Source: Plasmodium brasilianum
Lineage: Eukaryota > Apicomplexa > Aconoidasida > Haemosporida > Plasmodiidae
Reading direction: 5' to 3'
DNA: 64,000 nt
Assembly (NCBI RefSeq): GCF_023973825.1
Contig: NC_090124.1
Location: forward strand, 1,022,501-1,086,500
A program made the position numbers and the translations under genes. How positions within the stretch are numbered: position 1 is the stretch's first letter; the number at the start of each line of letters is the position of its first letter. Under the pieces are notes generated by a model, which did no database searches, was not told where the DNA came from, and saw nothing but the letters and a program-made list of their open reading frames with translations. Below are positions 33,401 to 48,400 of this stretch, one piece after another.

Positions 33401-36400
33401 TTGTAAATTATAAATCCGGATGTTTTTTCTTTGCGCGTAAATCTTTTGATGAAAATGACTTCATAAGTAGTAATATTGATAATAATAATAATAATAATAA
33501 ATGGGACAATAATGTGAGTTACATTACAAGATATACAAATTCCATTTTAGATTATGAAGAAAATGCCTCTGACACTAATTTATCTGCAATTAATAATAAA
33601 TACTATGGAATTTCTAATAAACTGCAAAAAAGTCGTTCTATGAATAAACAAGAATATATGCATATACAAAATCTTAATGAGATGAAATGTGAACAATGTT
33701 CAAACAAAAAAGAAAGTTTTCCATCATTTGATTACTACAAAAATAAAAGTCTTCCATTTAATGTAAAGGATGTAACTATAAAGAACATTTTGGATCAAAG
33801 TATTGATTCAAAAGATTTATTTCAATTAAGAGAAATATTAAATTTTCTAATTAATGATACTGAACTTGAAACAGTTTTAAATGTTATAAGAATAGAGCAG
33901 TTAACCACCTTATGTAGATACCTAATTAGTAGAAGCTTAAAATCGATGTTGTGTGCAGGAATTTTTGGAGGTATTAAAAATCCAATAGTAAATATGAAAA
34001 AAAAAAATGTTTGTCCTAATAAAAGGTCGAAAAAAGGTTACAATTCCAATTCGGATGACATTAAAAAGAAGAAAAAGAGCAACTGTAATGAGGTTAATGT
34101 AGACAATAATAATGACGGCAGTTGTAATAGCAATATTTGCAATAGTAATATTAATAATAATAATAATAATGATAATAGCAATAATGATAATAGTAATTAC
34201 AACAACTATAACAAAGATAATAGTAATAATAATATTAATGACAGTAAAAGTAATAAATACAGTACTGATGAGCCGAATATATTAAATGGGAACGATCCGC
34301 CTGAATCCCTTATGCAAAATAACAACAGAAAGGAAAAGGGTATTTCATTTAAAAAATATAGGTTTATAACTTCATATGAAAATAATAAATCGGGTGACCA
34401 AGAAGAACAAAGAAAAATGAAGAATTTTGAATATAGTCAAAAGTATATAAAAAACGATAATACTAAAAAAGGTATATTTGAGCAATGGAAGCGAAAATCT
34501 GCAAAAAATATGCAGTGGCCTGTTATACTAGATTTGCTTGTTCCGTCTTCTAGTAGAGGAACGTATAATGAATGCAACAGAGTAATATCTAATGTCGAAC
34601 CCTCCTTATTTTCTGTACAGAATTATGGATGGATGCTTTTGAAATTGTTGCATGTTATTATTATAAAATTTAGAAATACTACGCCCTTAAAAAATTTAAT
34701 TTACGAAATGAATCAAAATAATAATAATATTGGTAATGGGAACAATAATTTGTATATAAAAGATCAATTTGCATATCACTATTGGTTTACGCAACCAATG
34801 GAATATGCACTTTCTTTTACATTAACAGATATTACTAAAAGTATATGTATTTGGTATTTGAGGTATAATCGTAAAATGATAATGAATTCTTCCAATTTTT
34901 CACAAATTATAAAGAACTCTATGAACACACTTTGGATAGAAAGCGTTTTACGATTAATAGCTTTGCAAATATGTTTAAGAGTAAAGCCCTTGAATGACAG
35001 CAGATATGTAGTACCATTCTTGTACCATATGCTAACCATTTGTCAGCCTCTGCTAAGAGAAGTCCATATTAACAGCGAGCATTTAAAAAAAAAAAATTTC
35101 ACAGGAAATAAGAAGCTATTTTTTATGGATCAGAATAATTCCTTTATCAAGATAATGTGTACGCATTGTCACAAGTCTATAACAACGTCTTCTAAGAATG
35201 TGAATTTGAAGATACCTCAAATTGGAAAGGGTTTTAAAAACATTAGAAATATAAATACTAGTGAAATAATAATGCCTACCAAAAGAGCATGCAATAATAA
35301 TATTTGTATTAATAATGAAGAAAGCAAAAATTTACTTGATGTAAAGGGATATATACATTCAGAACGTATACAGAAAAAACAAAAAAAAATAAAGCAAAGA
35401 GTACTCCGAATTAGGAGTTACAACACTTCAGAACGTGAAGATGAAGTCGTACTTGACAATGTAATCACAGGGGTTGTTATATATCACGAAATTGTAAAAG
35501 AAAATGTATCCGTAAATAAAAATATTATTTTACAAAATTTAAAAGGTTTTAAAATAAAAAAGGAATATATACACGGAAATCAGTATTGGGCTTTATGCAC
35601 TCAACAATATAAGGATTCGTCATTATATACCTTAGCTTTAAGAAACTTAAATAAGTCAATAAAACATATAAATATAAATATGTTTCAATGTATAAATAAT
35701 AATGTGAATTCATATTATTGGTTTGTTAGTGGTGATCCTGTATATAACATTTATGGAAATGCTAAAACTATATCTGATGTGCAGTTAGAAATATGTATTA
35801 ATAATAATTATGATACATCTGAAAGATCCTTTCTAAAAAAAAACAATTTTGAATTGGAGCTTTCAATTAATACAGATTTAAATGATATAGTAAATATATG
35901 GGTAAAGAGAAAATCAATTATTATAAATAAGGAACTAATAGAGTGCAGCGATACATGTGCAACTGGTGGTATAACGAATTTATCGAAAAAGGAAAAATTA
36001 CTAGGAAATGAGAGTGGGTTAGTATGGAACAAATTCAGTAAGAACATAAAGAAAAGGAGTTCATTACATAATTCAATGATTAATAATAAATTCGAAAATT
36101 ACGAAAATGAGGATTATGAGCATATATCAGAACATGTTTGCGAATGTAATAGATTTTTTTCAGATCAAAATGATGTTTCGAATGATAATAACTTTTCTAA
36201 TAGGAGCATACCCTCTGAATATTGTAAAACTAATAACGTAAAATATGACCAGAATGAGAATTTGAATTATAAGAAGCTAAAATTAATAAGTTGGAATTTA
36301 ATAAAAACAATTTTATGGGGAATATTGGTTTCTGGTGAAAATGCAGAAATTGAAAAATCCAATCAGGTGGTAACAGAAAGTAGTACTAGATATATTAAAA

Positions 36401-39400
36401 AAAAACTTTTTAACATTCCTGATGAAGCAGAAGAAGAATATAATTATAAAAATAATTATAATGATTATAAATCTGAATTTTCTTCACTTCAACGAAAAAG
36501 TTTAATAGAATCTGTGCTGAAAATGATTATGTCTGTTTTGATCAAATTATGTAACATTGTGAAATTATATAATGATTTAACCAAAAATCAGAGGGGTTCA
36601 TTCTACATAATTATTAATAATACAAAAATAAATAAGCAACAAGTAAAAGATTGTGAAAAAATGATTACGGATTTTATGTATGCCTTAATTAACTGTGTGC
36701 AGAATTCACCAACAGGAGCTGTTACTCTCCTTAGATGCTTTTTATTTGGGCAAGATAATCCCACATATCGTTTTAAAAAACTAAACAAACTTAACATAAA
36801 TTGTAATTTTTACAGGTTAATTACCGAGTGTATAAAAAAAGCTCCTAACGATGCAGATGATATTAGTGTTTTTTTTAATAGATACTTTGATAAGAATATA
36901 CTTAATAATTACAATATGAGCGAAGAAAATTATGTGTTAAACAATGTTAAAAAAATGAAACCTATGTCATATAGTTCCGTAAAGGAAAATATTATTAATA
37001 ACAACGGAAACAGTGCGAACATGTATTCTAAGGAGAATGTAACTACTAATAATAACGGTGGCAAAATTAATAATGACACAAATAGCAGTTATAATAATGG
37101 AAGAAATAATAATGTTAATATGAATTATAATGTTGTCATGAATAATAATGTCGATATTAATAATAATGTCGATATTAATAATAATGTCGATATGAATAAT
37201 AATGTTGATAGTAATGATAATGATGGTGAAAATAATAATAATGGCAATAATAATAGTATCGGTAGTAATAATAATGACAGTTCTGTAAGACACAAGGACA
37301 CAGATACGCAAGTGTCGTATTTTTTCTTCAGGAATTATGATTCTGGTATATACAAAAATTACAAGCAGAGTAAAATACACGGTTTCTTTCTATTAAGATG
37401 CTTACCACCAATAAAAATGTTTCCAAAACAATTAATTCATCAAGAAACAAAAAAGTTATTTCATAATGAAATAAGTTTTTCCAGTGAAAATAATCTATCG
37501 AATTTTAGTGAAAATGACGACAAAAAAGAATTAAATGGAAACAGTAAAAAGAGCACAAACGATGATTTTCAAATAAATTCAATCTCGAAAGAGGTTATTG
37601 TGCCTAATGATTATGAAATGGATATAAATATAGAAAATAGTGAAGATAATTCTCAATGTAATAGTATGAACAATATATTAGGATTAATACCTAGGATATC
37701 TTACAGAAACCAACCTTTTGATGAATTACCACAATCCGAATTTTTTATGTCTAGTAGACCATCCGATGATTTTGAGGCCAATATGGAAGGAAGAATTTTG
37801 AGAGTTCTACGAGGATTAAATTTAGGAGGAGTTGTTTTATGCTTAGCTCCTCTCACATTTCCGGCATTAAATATTGGGCCAAATGAAGTTAATGATATAA
37901 TTAATTTTCGTATTCAAACAAGGGGTCGCTTTGGTGTAACAGTGGCACCAGCAGAATGTGTTTTGTCAAATGTCTCTGAAGTTTTTGATAGAAATGACGT
38001 TGTTGGATTTCGTACTAATATATGTCCCCCATTTAGACATGATGTATTTGCAGCAAATGTTCATTACGAACTAGGGGATTTGTTGAGTGTAAAATTTAAT
38101 GTAGAAGATCAACAAAATCAAAAGTGTCTAAGAACAGAGCTTATGGTTTCTGGAGTTAGTATAGGATCAGTTTTGGAAGTTCTCTTTGAAGCAGATTCAC
38201 AGGTTGAGTTTGAAAGAAGAATGAATTTAATATTTATTTTTCAAGATCCTATGACTATTGTTTATGAAGGCCCAACATTTACAATGGAGTATATAGATCC
38301 TAGCACGAAAAATTCAAGGAACTCTAGAAGTGATAAAAAAAATTTAGATGAAGAATATATAAATGAATTTTATTCCTTTTCAGGATATAATAAAAAGAAT
38401 ATAAAAAAACATTTAAAAAAAATAAAACTAAAGAAAAAGGAATTCTACGAATCAGTTAAAATGTATCAATCAATTCTGAACTCAGATAATGAAATATTAA
38501 AGGATTTAAAGCATGAAGTAATAATAAGTATGAATGCGACTTTAACGAACATGTCGTCTTATTTGAAAAAGAGTTCATCAAATTATGTATGTTCGGAAAA
38601 TGGATATTCAAATGTTCTAGATTTTATGAAATATAGAACCCATGAATTAACATCATTAAACGCTTCCACTTGTGAGGAAAAAATGAATGATGGTGCGGCT
38701 AATACTGATACTAATAAGACAATTGTTGATAAGGAGCACAATGTATTTATGGATACTAACAATAATGATGATAATAATGAAATGCACAATTGTATATTTA
38801 GCAGTGAGAATAAAATGTTCTTAACAGATGATTTATTACAAAAGAAGTATGATGAAAAGAAAGACCTAACCTATTCAGAACAAAAATTTTATAGTACATT
38901 AAACTGCAAAAATGATATAAATAATGCACATAATGCAAATAGTGGAAATAGTGCTAATAGTACAAATAATATAACTAATACAGATAATACAAAGAATGAT
39001 AGAGATAATTACTTGAACGATAACCAGAAATCAAAGGAATCATGTGAGTTTTCATCGGAAAAGTGTAAAACTTGTCAAGAGAAAAATGATTCTACATGTG
39101 GATTTAATCCAGATTCTTCCATATATATAAATGTGTATAAGAACACTAAAACTAACAATATATATATTAATAAAGTAATTAGAGAAGTTTTATCAATAAT
39201 TTGCATTTTGGGATTAAATATAAATGGAGAACAAAAAGAAAAATATGAGGATGAAAGGAACGAAAGTAAAAATTCTTTCTATGATGAACTTCCATGGTTA
39301 TCAAGTTTATCTGAATTGAAAAATTCAGTAGCATATAGTTTAGATAGAAAATGTATTGAATTATTATTTTGTAATCTGGTAGATATAATATGCAGCGACG

Positions 39401-42400
39401 TTTTTCTAAATTCCTTTCTTAATTTTGTAACGAACAAAATGAATAAAAATGAGGATGGTAGTAGTAATGATAAAGATAGCGCTATTAGTTCGAAAACTAA
39501 TAAAAGGGATAAAAAAAAAGTAAAAAATTTAAGTGAATTTAAGTCAAATTTTGTTATAGATACTGGTTCTAATAGTTACAGTCATAATAATATAAATACT
39601 AAAAATAGTTCTAATAGCTCCAATATATTAAACGCGACCATGACAATTAACAATAATGGTTGTTTGAATAATAGCATTACATCAGCTAATGGAAATAGCA
39701 GTAACGGTAATTCACTTATTAATTCAATTTTTATAGAGGAAAATGGATCATTACATGAAAATGATACAAATGAGTCTTATAAAAAGAATATAGATAATTT
39801 CGTATGTAAAGACATGACAATAGATAGAAATTTAAATGATAAAGTATTAGGTGTAAAAAATATGTTATTTGTAGATAGAATTGATAATAATGCTCTTTTC
39901 GATTACAGTTTATGTCTTATAGGAACAAAATCAATTATGTGCTGTTGTATTTTATTGAGAACCTTGTTAGAAATGAATTGTGATGGATTTTATGAACCGA
40001 ATGACAATGTCTATGCATCTTTTAAAAAATTGCTAAATTTTATTAGGGTTTTCTTTTTTTTAGATATAAAAATAAGTGATACATTAATTAAATATTTCGC
40101 TCAGAAGAATTTTATAAACGTTAATTACTTGTTTAGTAAATGTAAAAATAAGAGTTCTCAAAGTAGTAGCAGCGACTCTTCTTTTGTAAACGGTTTTGTA
40201 AATAAAGAACATAGAAAAACGAATTCAAAATCCTGTTTCAATGATTCAAAAGAAGATATTAATTTGTTGTACAAGAATGCTACTAATTTTTCTCCTTTTA
40301 GTTCATCAAGAGGAAATACCAACAATGAACATGTAAACACGTTAGAAATATTAAACTCGTGTGGAATACCATCTGATTTTCTAAAATTTTTTAATATACC
40401 AACTCCAATAATTAAAAATCAACAGGTTATAACACAAAATGACACTTTCGATTTGTGGATTTATATTTTGAATCTTTTAATTTGTTTTAATAGCCAAAAT
40501 AAGTATTCATTAAGTTTTCCTCAGAGCGTTAATCAGTTAAATGAAAGCTGTATAAAGAATACCTTGTTCGATTTTGAATATTCAAATTCTTACCTTTCCA
40601 ATAAGATTATACATAAAACTGTAAAATTTTATGCTGCAAGGTTATTGAAAAAATATTTAATAGATATAAGTTGTGTAATAGCATTATTACTTCCAAAATT
40701 GTTTATAGATGAATTAAAAACAAGTTTAACAAAAATTAATGAAAACAAGAATAATGATAGGGAAATTAATATAATTTATGACAACTCTTATAACAGTAAC
40801 AATAATGAGAGTTTCGTTACATGTAACACTATGACAGTAATAAATATGGAAAAAAATAAAATTACTAATTTATTTTCAAAGGAAGAAAAAAAAAAAAAAG
40901 ACAAACATAATGCAATATTTAATAATGATGTAGATAATACAAAGGGTAATTCGTTTAATGAAAAAGCAGAAAGATCAAATAAATGCCATAAATTCGTTTA
41001 TCCTATTATGAAAGAAAATAAACACGAAGTATTACGGAGTAATGATGATTGTGGCCAAAATAAGGAAGAAAGTTTAAACATTAAAATATTACACTCTGGA
41101 AAAGTTAAAAAAAATAATAAAATAAATAACTTAGGTCAATTAATTAATGCTGGAGTATGGAATAAAGAAGAAATGTTAAATATATTTAGTATTATTTACT
41201 TGTTCCGTATATGTGTTTATTATCTTAGCAGAAGTAAGAATTTTAAGAAAGAGGATTATTGGCAGGGATTTCAAGGACAACTAGGAAAGGCGAAAATAAA
41301 AGAAAATGTGTACAATTTGCTCAATGAAAAAAGTTCGAATTCTTCCCTGTTGTTTGGATGGCAAAGAATATTCTATCAATGTGTTGTATCTTGGGGAGAT
41401 GAAAAATTAGTAGAACAGTTATTATTGATAATTCAGTCCGAGTTATTGTACCATTTGATTGGTTCCATTGCTCAAAGTAAATCACAAAATAAAGTTAAGA
41501 CAGAACACTTTTATGCAGTTTCTCCTTCTGTTCATGTAGCTCATTGGATGTTAGACACCTTTGTTAGACACCCATTATGTCCTTCAAGAATAAGATCTTG
41601 TTGTATTACTCCCATAACCGTTACTTCATTATTTGGATTAATTATGAATGGAAATCGTCTTCCTATGTTTTTGGGTATAGATGCATGTAGATTGGTATAC
41701 TGGTCGTGTATAGTTTATATATTACAAAATAGAAGAGTCCATAAAAAATATAAGAAATTAAAAAACATAGATATGTTAACTCAATTTAATATTTCCATTG
41801 AAACGAACACATGGGAGAATTCTATGAAAGATAGATTATATAAAAATTATGCAGAAAAGGAGAAAGAACGATATAATAGAATAAAGGAAAAGAGACAAAA
41901 AGTTAAATGTAATTACCATTCATTTTTAAGTTACATATTTCATTGTGTACTTGTTTGTGGATCCTCTGTTTTTAAACACATTATGGAGTTAAATAGTGAA
42001 AACGGGTATAAAAATAATAATAATAGTAATGGTAATAAAAATAAGTCCAATGACACAAATAACAACAATATTAGAAATAATAATGAGCATGTTAATAATA
42101 TTATTGATAATTTAAATAATAATATCAATGATATTCTGAACTGCATACAAAATTCGGCTAACAACAGAATTCTGAATAATAATTTTAATGGAATAAGCAG
42201 TGTTAGTAATGAAACAATCTACAATTTAAATATAACCAATAGAAACAACCCAAACATCTCTTTAAACAATATTAACAACAACAGTTTGCAAGAGAATACA
42301 GAAACAGTTAATACTTGTAATAATATCAATGTACAATCTACGCCTAATAATTTATACATAAATTCAACGGTTCCAAATGAAAAAAATGACAAAAAAACAT

Positions 42401-45400
42401 CACATACGTTCTCCAATTTTGATCTATTTGAGAATAAGGAACGAAGTACATTTAACCCTTTACACACGAACGCTTCTTTACTTATTCATTACTTTGCTTG
42501 CGCTGCGTACTATATTAAAAAAGTGGATATTTATAATAATATGAATTACTATGATGAACATGTGCATAATAATTTTAAACAGTATTGCTTATATTTGTAT
42601 GTAGTTGATCATGTGGCCAATATATATTCAAAAAATATAAAAAGGAATGTTCATAATCGAAAAAAAAAATTAAAGTATATAAAGGAATATGTACAGAACA
42701 ATGGAGTGTCAGATTACACGTATGAGATGAAAAAAGACCAAAATAAAATTTTGCCTGATATATGTGAACATGGAGTTAGAAAAGATACAAAAAATTATTT
42801 ACTGGATAACAACGAAGAGGAAATTGAAGAGAAGAATAGTTCTATAAAGGGAGACAACAAGCACGTTCTTTTTGCGGAAAATCATAAATATGTGAAAGAA
42901 AACTATAGCAAACATATTTTAGATGATAATTATGAAGGTCATTATCCAGAAATGTTCGTTGATTATGTACTTCAATTAAAAAAAAAAGTTTCAGTAAATG
43001 TAATTATTGATATTAATGAAAAAGTACATCATATATCTTCACCTAATTCTGAGATGATTAAATTAAGCATAAAAGATATATTTCCTATGCCAAAGGAAAA
43101 AAAAGAAGAAAAATGCTTTTCAGAAAAAGTAAATTATATTAGCACAAATCCTAAGGACGTGGTATCAAAACACACTAACGATGATAATAAAAAAAAATAT
43201 TATAATAATATCGAAAAAATAATAAATATAAATGAAGATGAAAAGGAAACAGTTAAACGAATTTGCAATAAATCATTTAAAACTCCTAACATAATATTTA
43301 GTGCTGATAACGATTTCAATTATATTTTACAAGAAATGAAATTCAAGAAAGTGCAAGAATTTCTATGTGTTGAATCTAAATCAATAACTATGAATATGGA
43401 TATGGACAAAATAGGAAAAGTAAAATTAGGTTCTCATATTGAATTAGTTCATATAAATAATATGCCATATCCCTTAAATTTAATAGGTAATTCAGAATTA
43501 TACTCAGGTACACACAATTCTTCCTTCGCTGTATCTCTTTCAGTATCCGATAATAATCTGAATAGCAGATATGAAAATATCAACAATTTCGTTAATATAG
43601 AAATAGGTGTATTAAATATAAGGAGAGAATATCATATGAAGGATGATATGAAAGAAAATATAAAAGATGACATAATATTGAATGACTGCATTGAACAGAA
43701 CAATAACATATTTAAAAAGTATAGCAGTTGTAAAATGTTTACAAATGGCAAATTATATAATAAAAATAATAATTTCAAAAATTTACACAGATTAAGTGAT
43801 AATGTACTACTTAGCTATAACAATTATTCACAACAGCGTGGAGAGGATGATGCAATATTAAAATATTCTTCATTTTTGCCAAAAAGTATAGAAAGAAAAG
43901 TGTTTACCAATGGGACAAGAAGAAATGAATATAATTTTTCTATGAAAAACGACACAGTGGAACCTTATAATATAAATAAAAATCATAATAAAAAATACGT
44001 CGAATATCTTATGAAAAATAAAAATTTTTGTAGACCTTATAAAAAATATTCTCTAAAGAATTGTGAAGATGAAGATGGAATGTCCAACAAAATTCGCACG
44101 AATGACTCATATAATAGTAGCAATAATAACAATAATTATAGAAATAATAATAATAGTAATTATAGTAATAATGACAACAGCAATAATAGTACTAATTATT
44201 ATTATTACACCTATTCTAAGATGTTGTCAGATATATATCCTATTAACTCGAGTGAAAGCATGATTTACAATAATTATGCAAACAAAAACGAGAACAGTTC
44301 AATTACCCTGAATATTACAGATGGAACAGTTAGTTCAATGGGTTTGTTTTCTTGTAACAATGGTGAAAATATAAAACCGTTAATAATAAATAAAACTTCA
44401 AGTTCGGTATGTATTACTGTGAAGGTAATTGGGAAACAAATAATTTGGTTTTTAAATGATACCATAATTTATCGTAATGAGTTTGACGCAAAAATGACCA
44501 ATTTTGTTCCACTTATTAGAGTTTTTCCTAAAATAGAAAATAGAAAATTAGATGAATATAAGAACAGGGAATGTAACCCATCTGTACATATGAAATTTAT
44601 TGATATCAATGAAAAAACTTTCGTTTCACCTCTATCTGAAATATATTTTAAATTTGAAAATATTCATGAAATGAAGTATAAAAATGACTGTATAAATATC
44701 AGAAAAAACTGGAATAAAAGTTTATGGAAACCTATGTGCTTTTTTTTACCAGATTTTACAACAGCAGTAGTATCACAAACAACAAAAACAAATATGAAAA
44801 AAAAAACAATACCATCCATAATACCACGTGCAGATAACGAAATATTAATACAATATTATAACTCTAATTACAAAGAAGTTATTTGTAACGATAATTTTTC
44901 TAATATTTTTTTCCTGACACCCAACATTCATATTAAAAGCGAACCGATAAATTTTACTCATTTGATGCATTGCAAAAATATACAGGGGGAAAAATGGAAA
45001 TTTCTATCTTTAGAAAATATTAGAACTAGAAGAAATATATCTGTTATAAATTACTGCGGTTTGGTGAATTCATATAACCAATCAGAAATAAATAAAGTAG
45101 ATTTGGGTACATTAAATAGCTGCGAGCAAAAGACGACAAAAGGAGACATAAGCATACAAAATATGCCAAATATACAAAAACCTTATGCTAAAATATTAGA
45201 AACGAGTACAAAGAATGATGTAGAAAAGGAAAATACCAACAAAAGAATTATAAACGATTTGAATATACAGAATTATTTGAATAGAAATAATAGAAATGAA
45301 GACATAGTTGCAAACAATAAAAATAATTATGAAGTTATGCATAATTTTCTTTTACCAAATGATAATAAAAGTAATGAGAAAAACAAAAAAAATTTAAATA

Positions 45401-48400
45401 ATAGTAATGTAAATTTAAAGGCAAATTTATACGAATTAAATGATGTAAATAGAGCACATTATACATCATACTACCAGGAAGTTATCGCTGAATGTACGAA
45501 CAAAAATTTTATTCACAGTAATTATATCAACGATTACTTTACGTCAAATAATGATAGTAATATACACATAAAATATAAGCTTAACAATTTTCCAAGAATA
45601 AAAAAAGACATCTCTTACAATATAAAATATAGTTCTATTCAAGAAATTAATGACACTAGCCATAACATTGCTAAATATAAATTTAATGAAAAAGCGAAAA
45701 TTTTAAATGATGTAAGTAATAAAAAAAAATACACAAAAGACAATCAAATATGTTGTGACGAATATCAAACAAGGAATAATAGTTATTCGTTCATAAGTTA
45801 TCATGATACTAATAATATTAATGAGGAGAAAAAGGGGAATAATAATATTATACATGTATCAAATAAAGACGATATCAATGAAATTAATAATAGTTCCGAG
45901 GAATATCATAATTATAAAGAGCATTCCTATGAATGTCTTAATTGTTGCCTATATTATATAGGATGCAAAGAATTTAAATTATGTATGGATTCTTATGATT
46001 CTATATTTCCTGCAAAACATTTTATTTTTAACTGTACTGTATGTTTTAATGAACATGATAATAGGTATAATGGGAATGAAATTAAAAATTCGATTGGTAT
46101 TATATGGGGTATTTACCGCTGGTTATGGACAAGCAATGGAAAATTTATATGCCCGTTAAAACTTCCCCTATGTATATCTGAATTACCATCAGAAAAAATA
46201 GAAGAATGTGAAATAGAAGTTCCAATGTTTAAATCTAAGGACAATTTATGCATGGAATTTGAACCACTATATCAAAGTTTGTTTTTTTATAAGAATGGAA
46301 ATTATGAGTTTGGATTTAAATTTGATACTTTCTATAATTATAGAAATATGAAAAACATTTGGTTAGATGATAGAAGTAAAGATATGAAAAACGAAGATGA
46401 TATAAATGCATCGAAATTTTCCAATTCTAGTAGTATGAGTAATGTGAACATTAATGAAATAAATGTTATAAAAAATGGAGAAAATACATATAGAAATGGT
46501 ATAAACGATAAAAATAATGTACAAAAAGATACATATAAAATCCAAAAAGAAAAGGATGTCAAAGATTTTAATAATGAGAATTACCCTAATTCACAAATGT
46601 ATATAAATCATCCTTTTAGTTCGTTATATAATTCGAGAGCATATAATAATAATAGTTGTACACATTCTATATCTAAGGAACATAAGTGGAATAAGAGAAT
46701 AAATGGCACAAACAATATAAAAACAAAGGAAAAAAAAATTAATAATGATATAAATTGTAATATTTGTAACAACAATAATTATGAGAACATTGTGGAAGAT
46801 AACCAGAATGAAACTGTGACGAGAATACGAAATCATGTTAATATGATTAAGCTGTATAACTCTTTATTATTAAATGATTGTGAAAATGTTTCTTTTATTC
46901 TAAATTGTAATCCAGATTTATTAGCAAAATCAGATGAAAATAAACGAGAAATATCATTTGAACATTATGAAATGAAGCAAGAGGATTTCCCTTATGAACT
47001 TATTTCATCAATGAAAAATATAATATACGAAAAACATTTAACACCTTTGATGTTAGCTTGTCGAATAGGATGTGAGGAGTGTGTAAGAATAATAATAAGT
47101 ATAGGAAAAGTCAACCCTAATAAAGCTTGTCATAAAATGGAGAAAGAAACTCCCTTAATGATAGCAGCACAATATGGGCATATTAGACTTGTATATATAT
47201 TAATCTGTGTATATGGTGTACAAATAAATAAAAAAGACTCCAAGGGAAACACAGTTTTGCATAAAGTGTTGTTGAATTATGGTAATGATGAAGGAAAAGG
47301 AAATTCTACTTTAAAAATGGTTCAACTGTTACTAAAATTAGGAGCTGACATTACTATCCGAAATAAAAAAGGTGTATCTGTGGAAGAATTAGTGCAAAGA
47401 AATATGATAAAAAATAAAAAAGTGGAAAATATATTAAAAATATGGATTAAATTAACCTTAAAAAATAAAAAAAAAGAGAAAAGATATTATATTAATAAAA
47501 ATATTATACCAGGTTTACTCTCGAATTGTTCGATAGTTGTTGGATTTCCTATAAACACAAATAATTTGAATAATAGATCGTCCGTAAAAATAAATTCGTT
47601 CGTTGTAGGAGGAGAACAACTGGTCACACACAAACATGGGGAAAATGTTAGAAGGTATGATGATGAGAATGATTTCTGTTGCAACTGCAACTTTGACGAG
47701 GAGGCGGAAATGGCATATAATAATAATTATTATAATATAAGTAACTGTATTAATGATAAGTATAATAATGGTAACTATAACAGTGGTCATTATAACAGTG
47801 GTCACTGTAACAGCGATAATTGTAATAGTAGTAATTATAAATATAATTATAATTACGATAATTATAATTATAGAGAATGCTTTGTGAGAAAGAAGGATGA
47901 AGAATATTTTAGTTGTGATAATTCTCCCAGAAATATTCCTGTACCCAATTTACGCAACCCAGAGAAAAGCATAAAGGAAAGAAAAAAAAAAAAAAATGAA
48001 ACGGATAATATATCAAAATGTAACAATTTTAATAGTAGTTCTACCTTTTTAGAATATTCGAAGGAAAGGAATGATAAATACTCGGAATATATAAATTCAT
48101 CTGAGAAGAATGATTTTACCAGAAGGAACAAAAATATGTATGGAAATAAAAATAAAACAGATTATTTTAAAGAGATAAATAACAAATTGGTGAACTATGT
48201 GGATGATACAAATATGTTATATAGAGAACGCAACTGTGCACATGACAATAATAATAATAGCTATAGTAATGATAGTACCCATAATAATACTAATATTTAT
48301 AATAATAACAGTAATAATATAAAATATTTGAATGATTCAAAATATAAGGATAGCAAATTGTTCTTGCAAAAGGAGTATCTCAGTGACACAGATATATATG

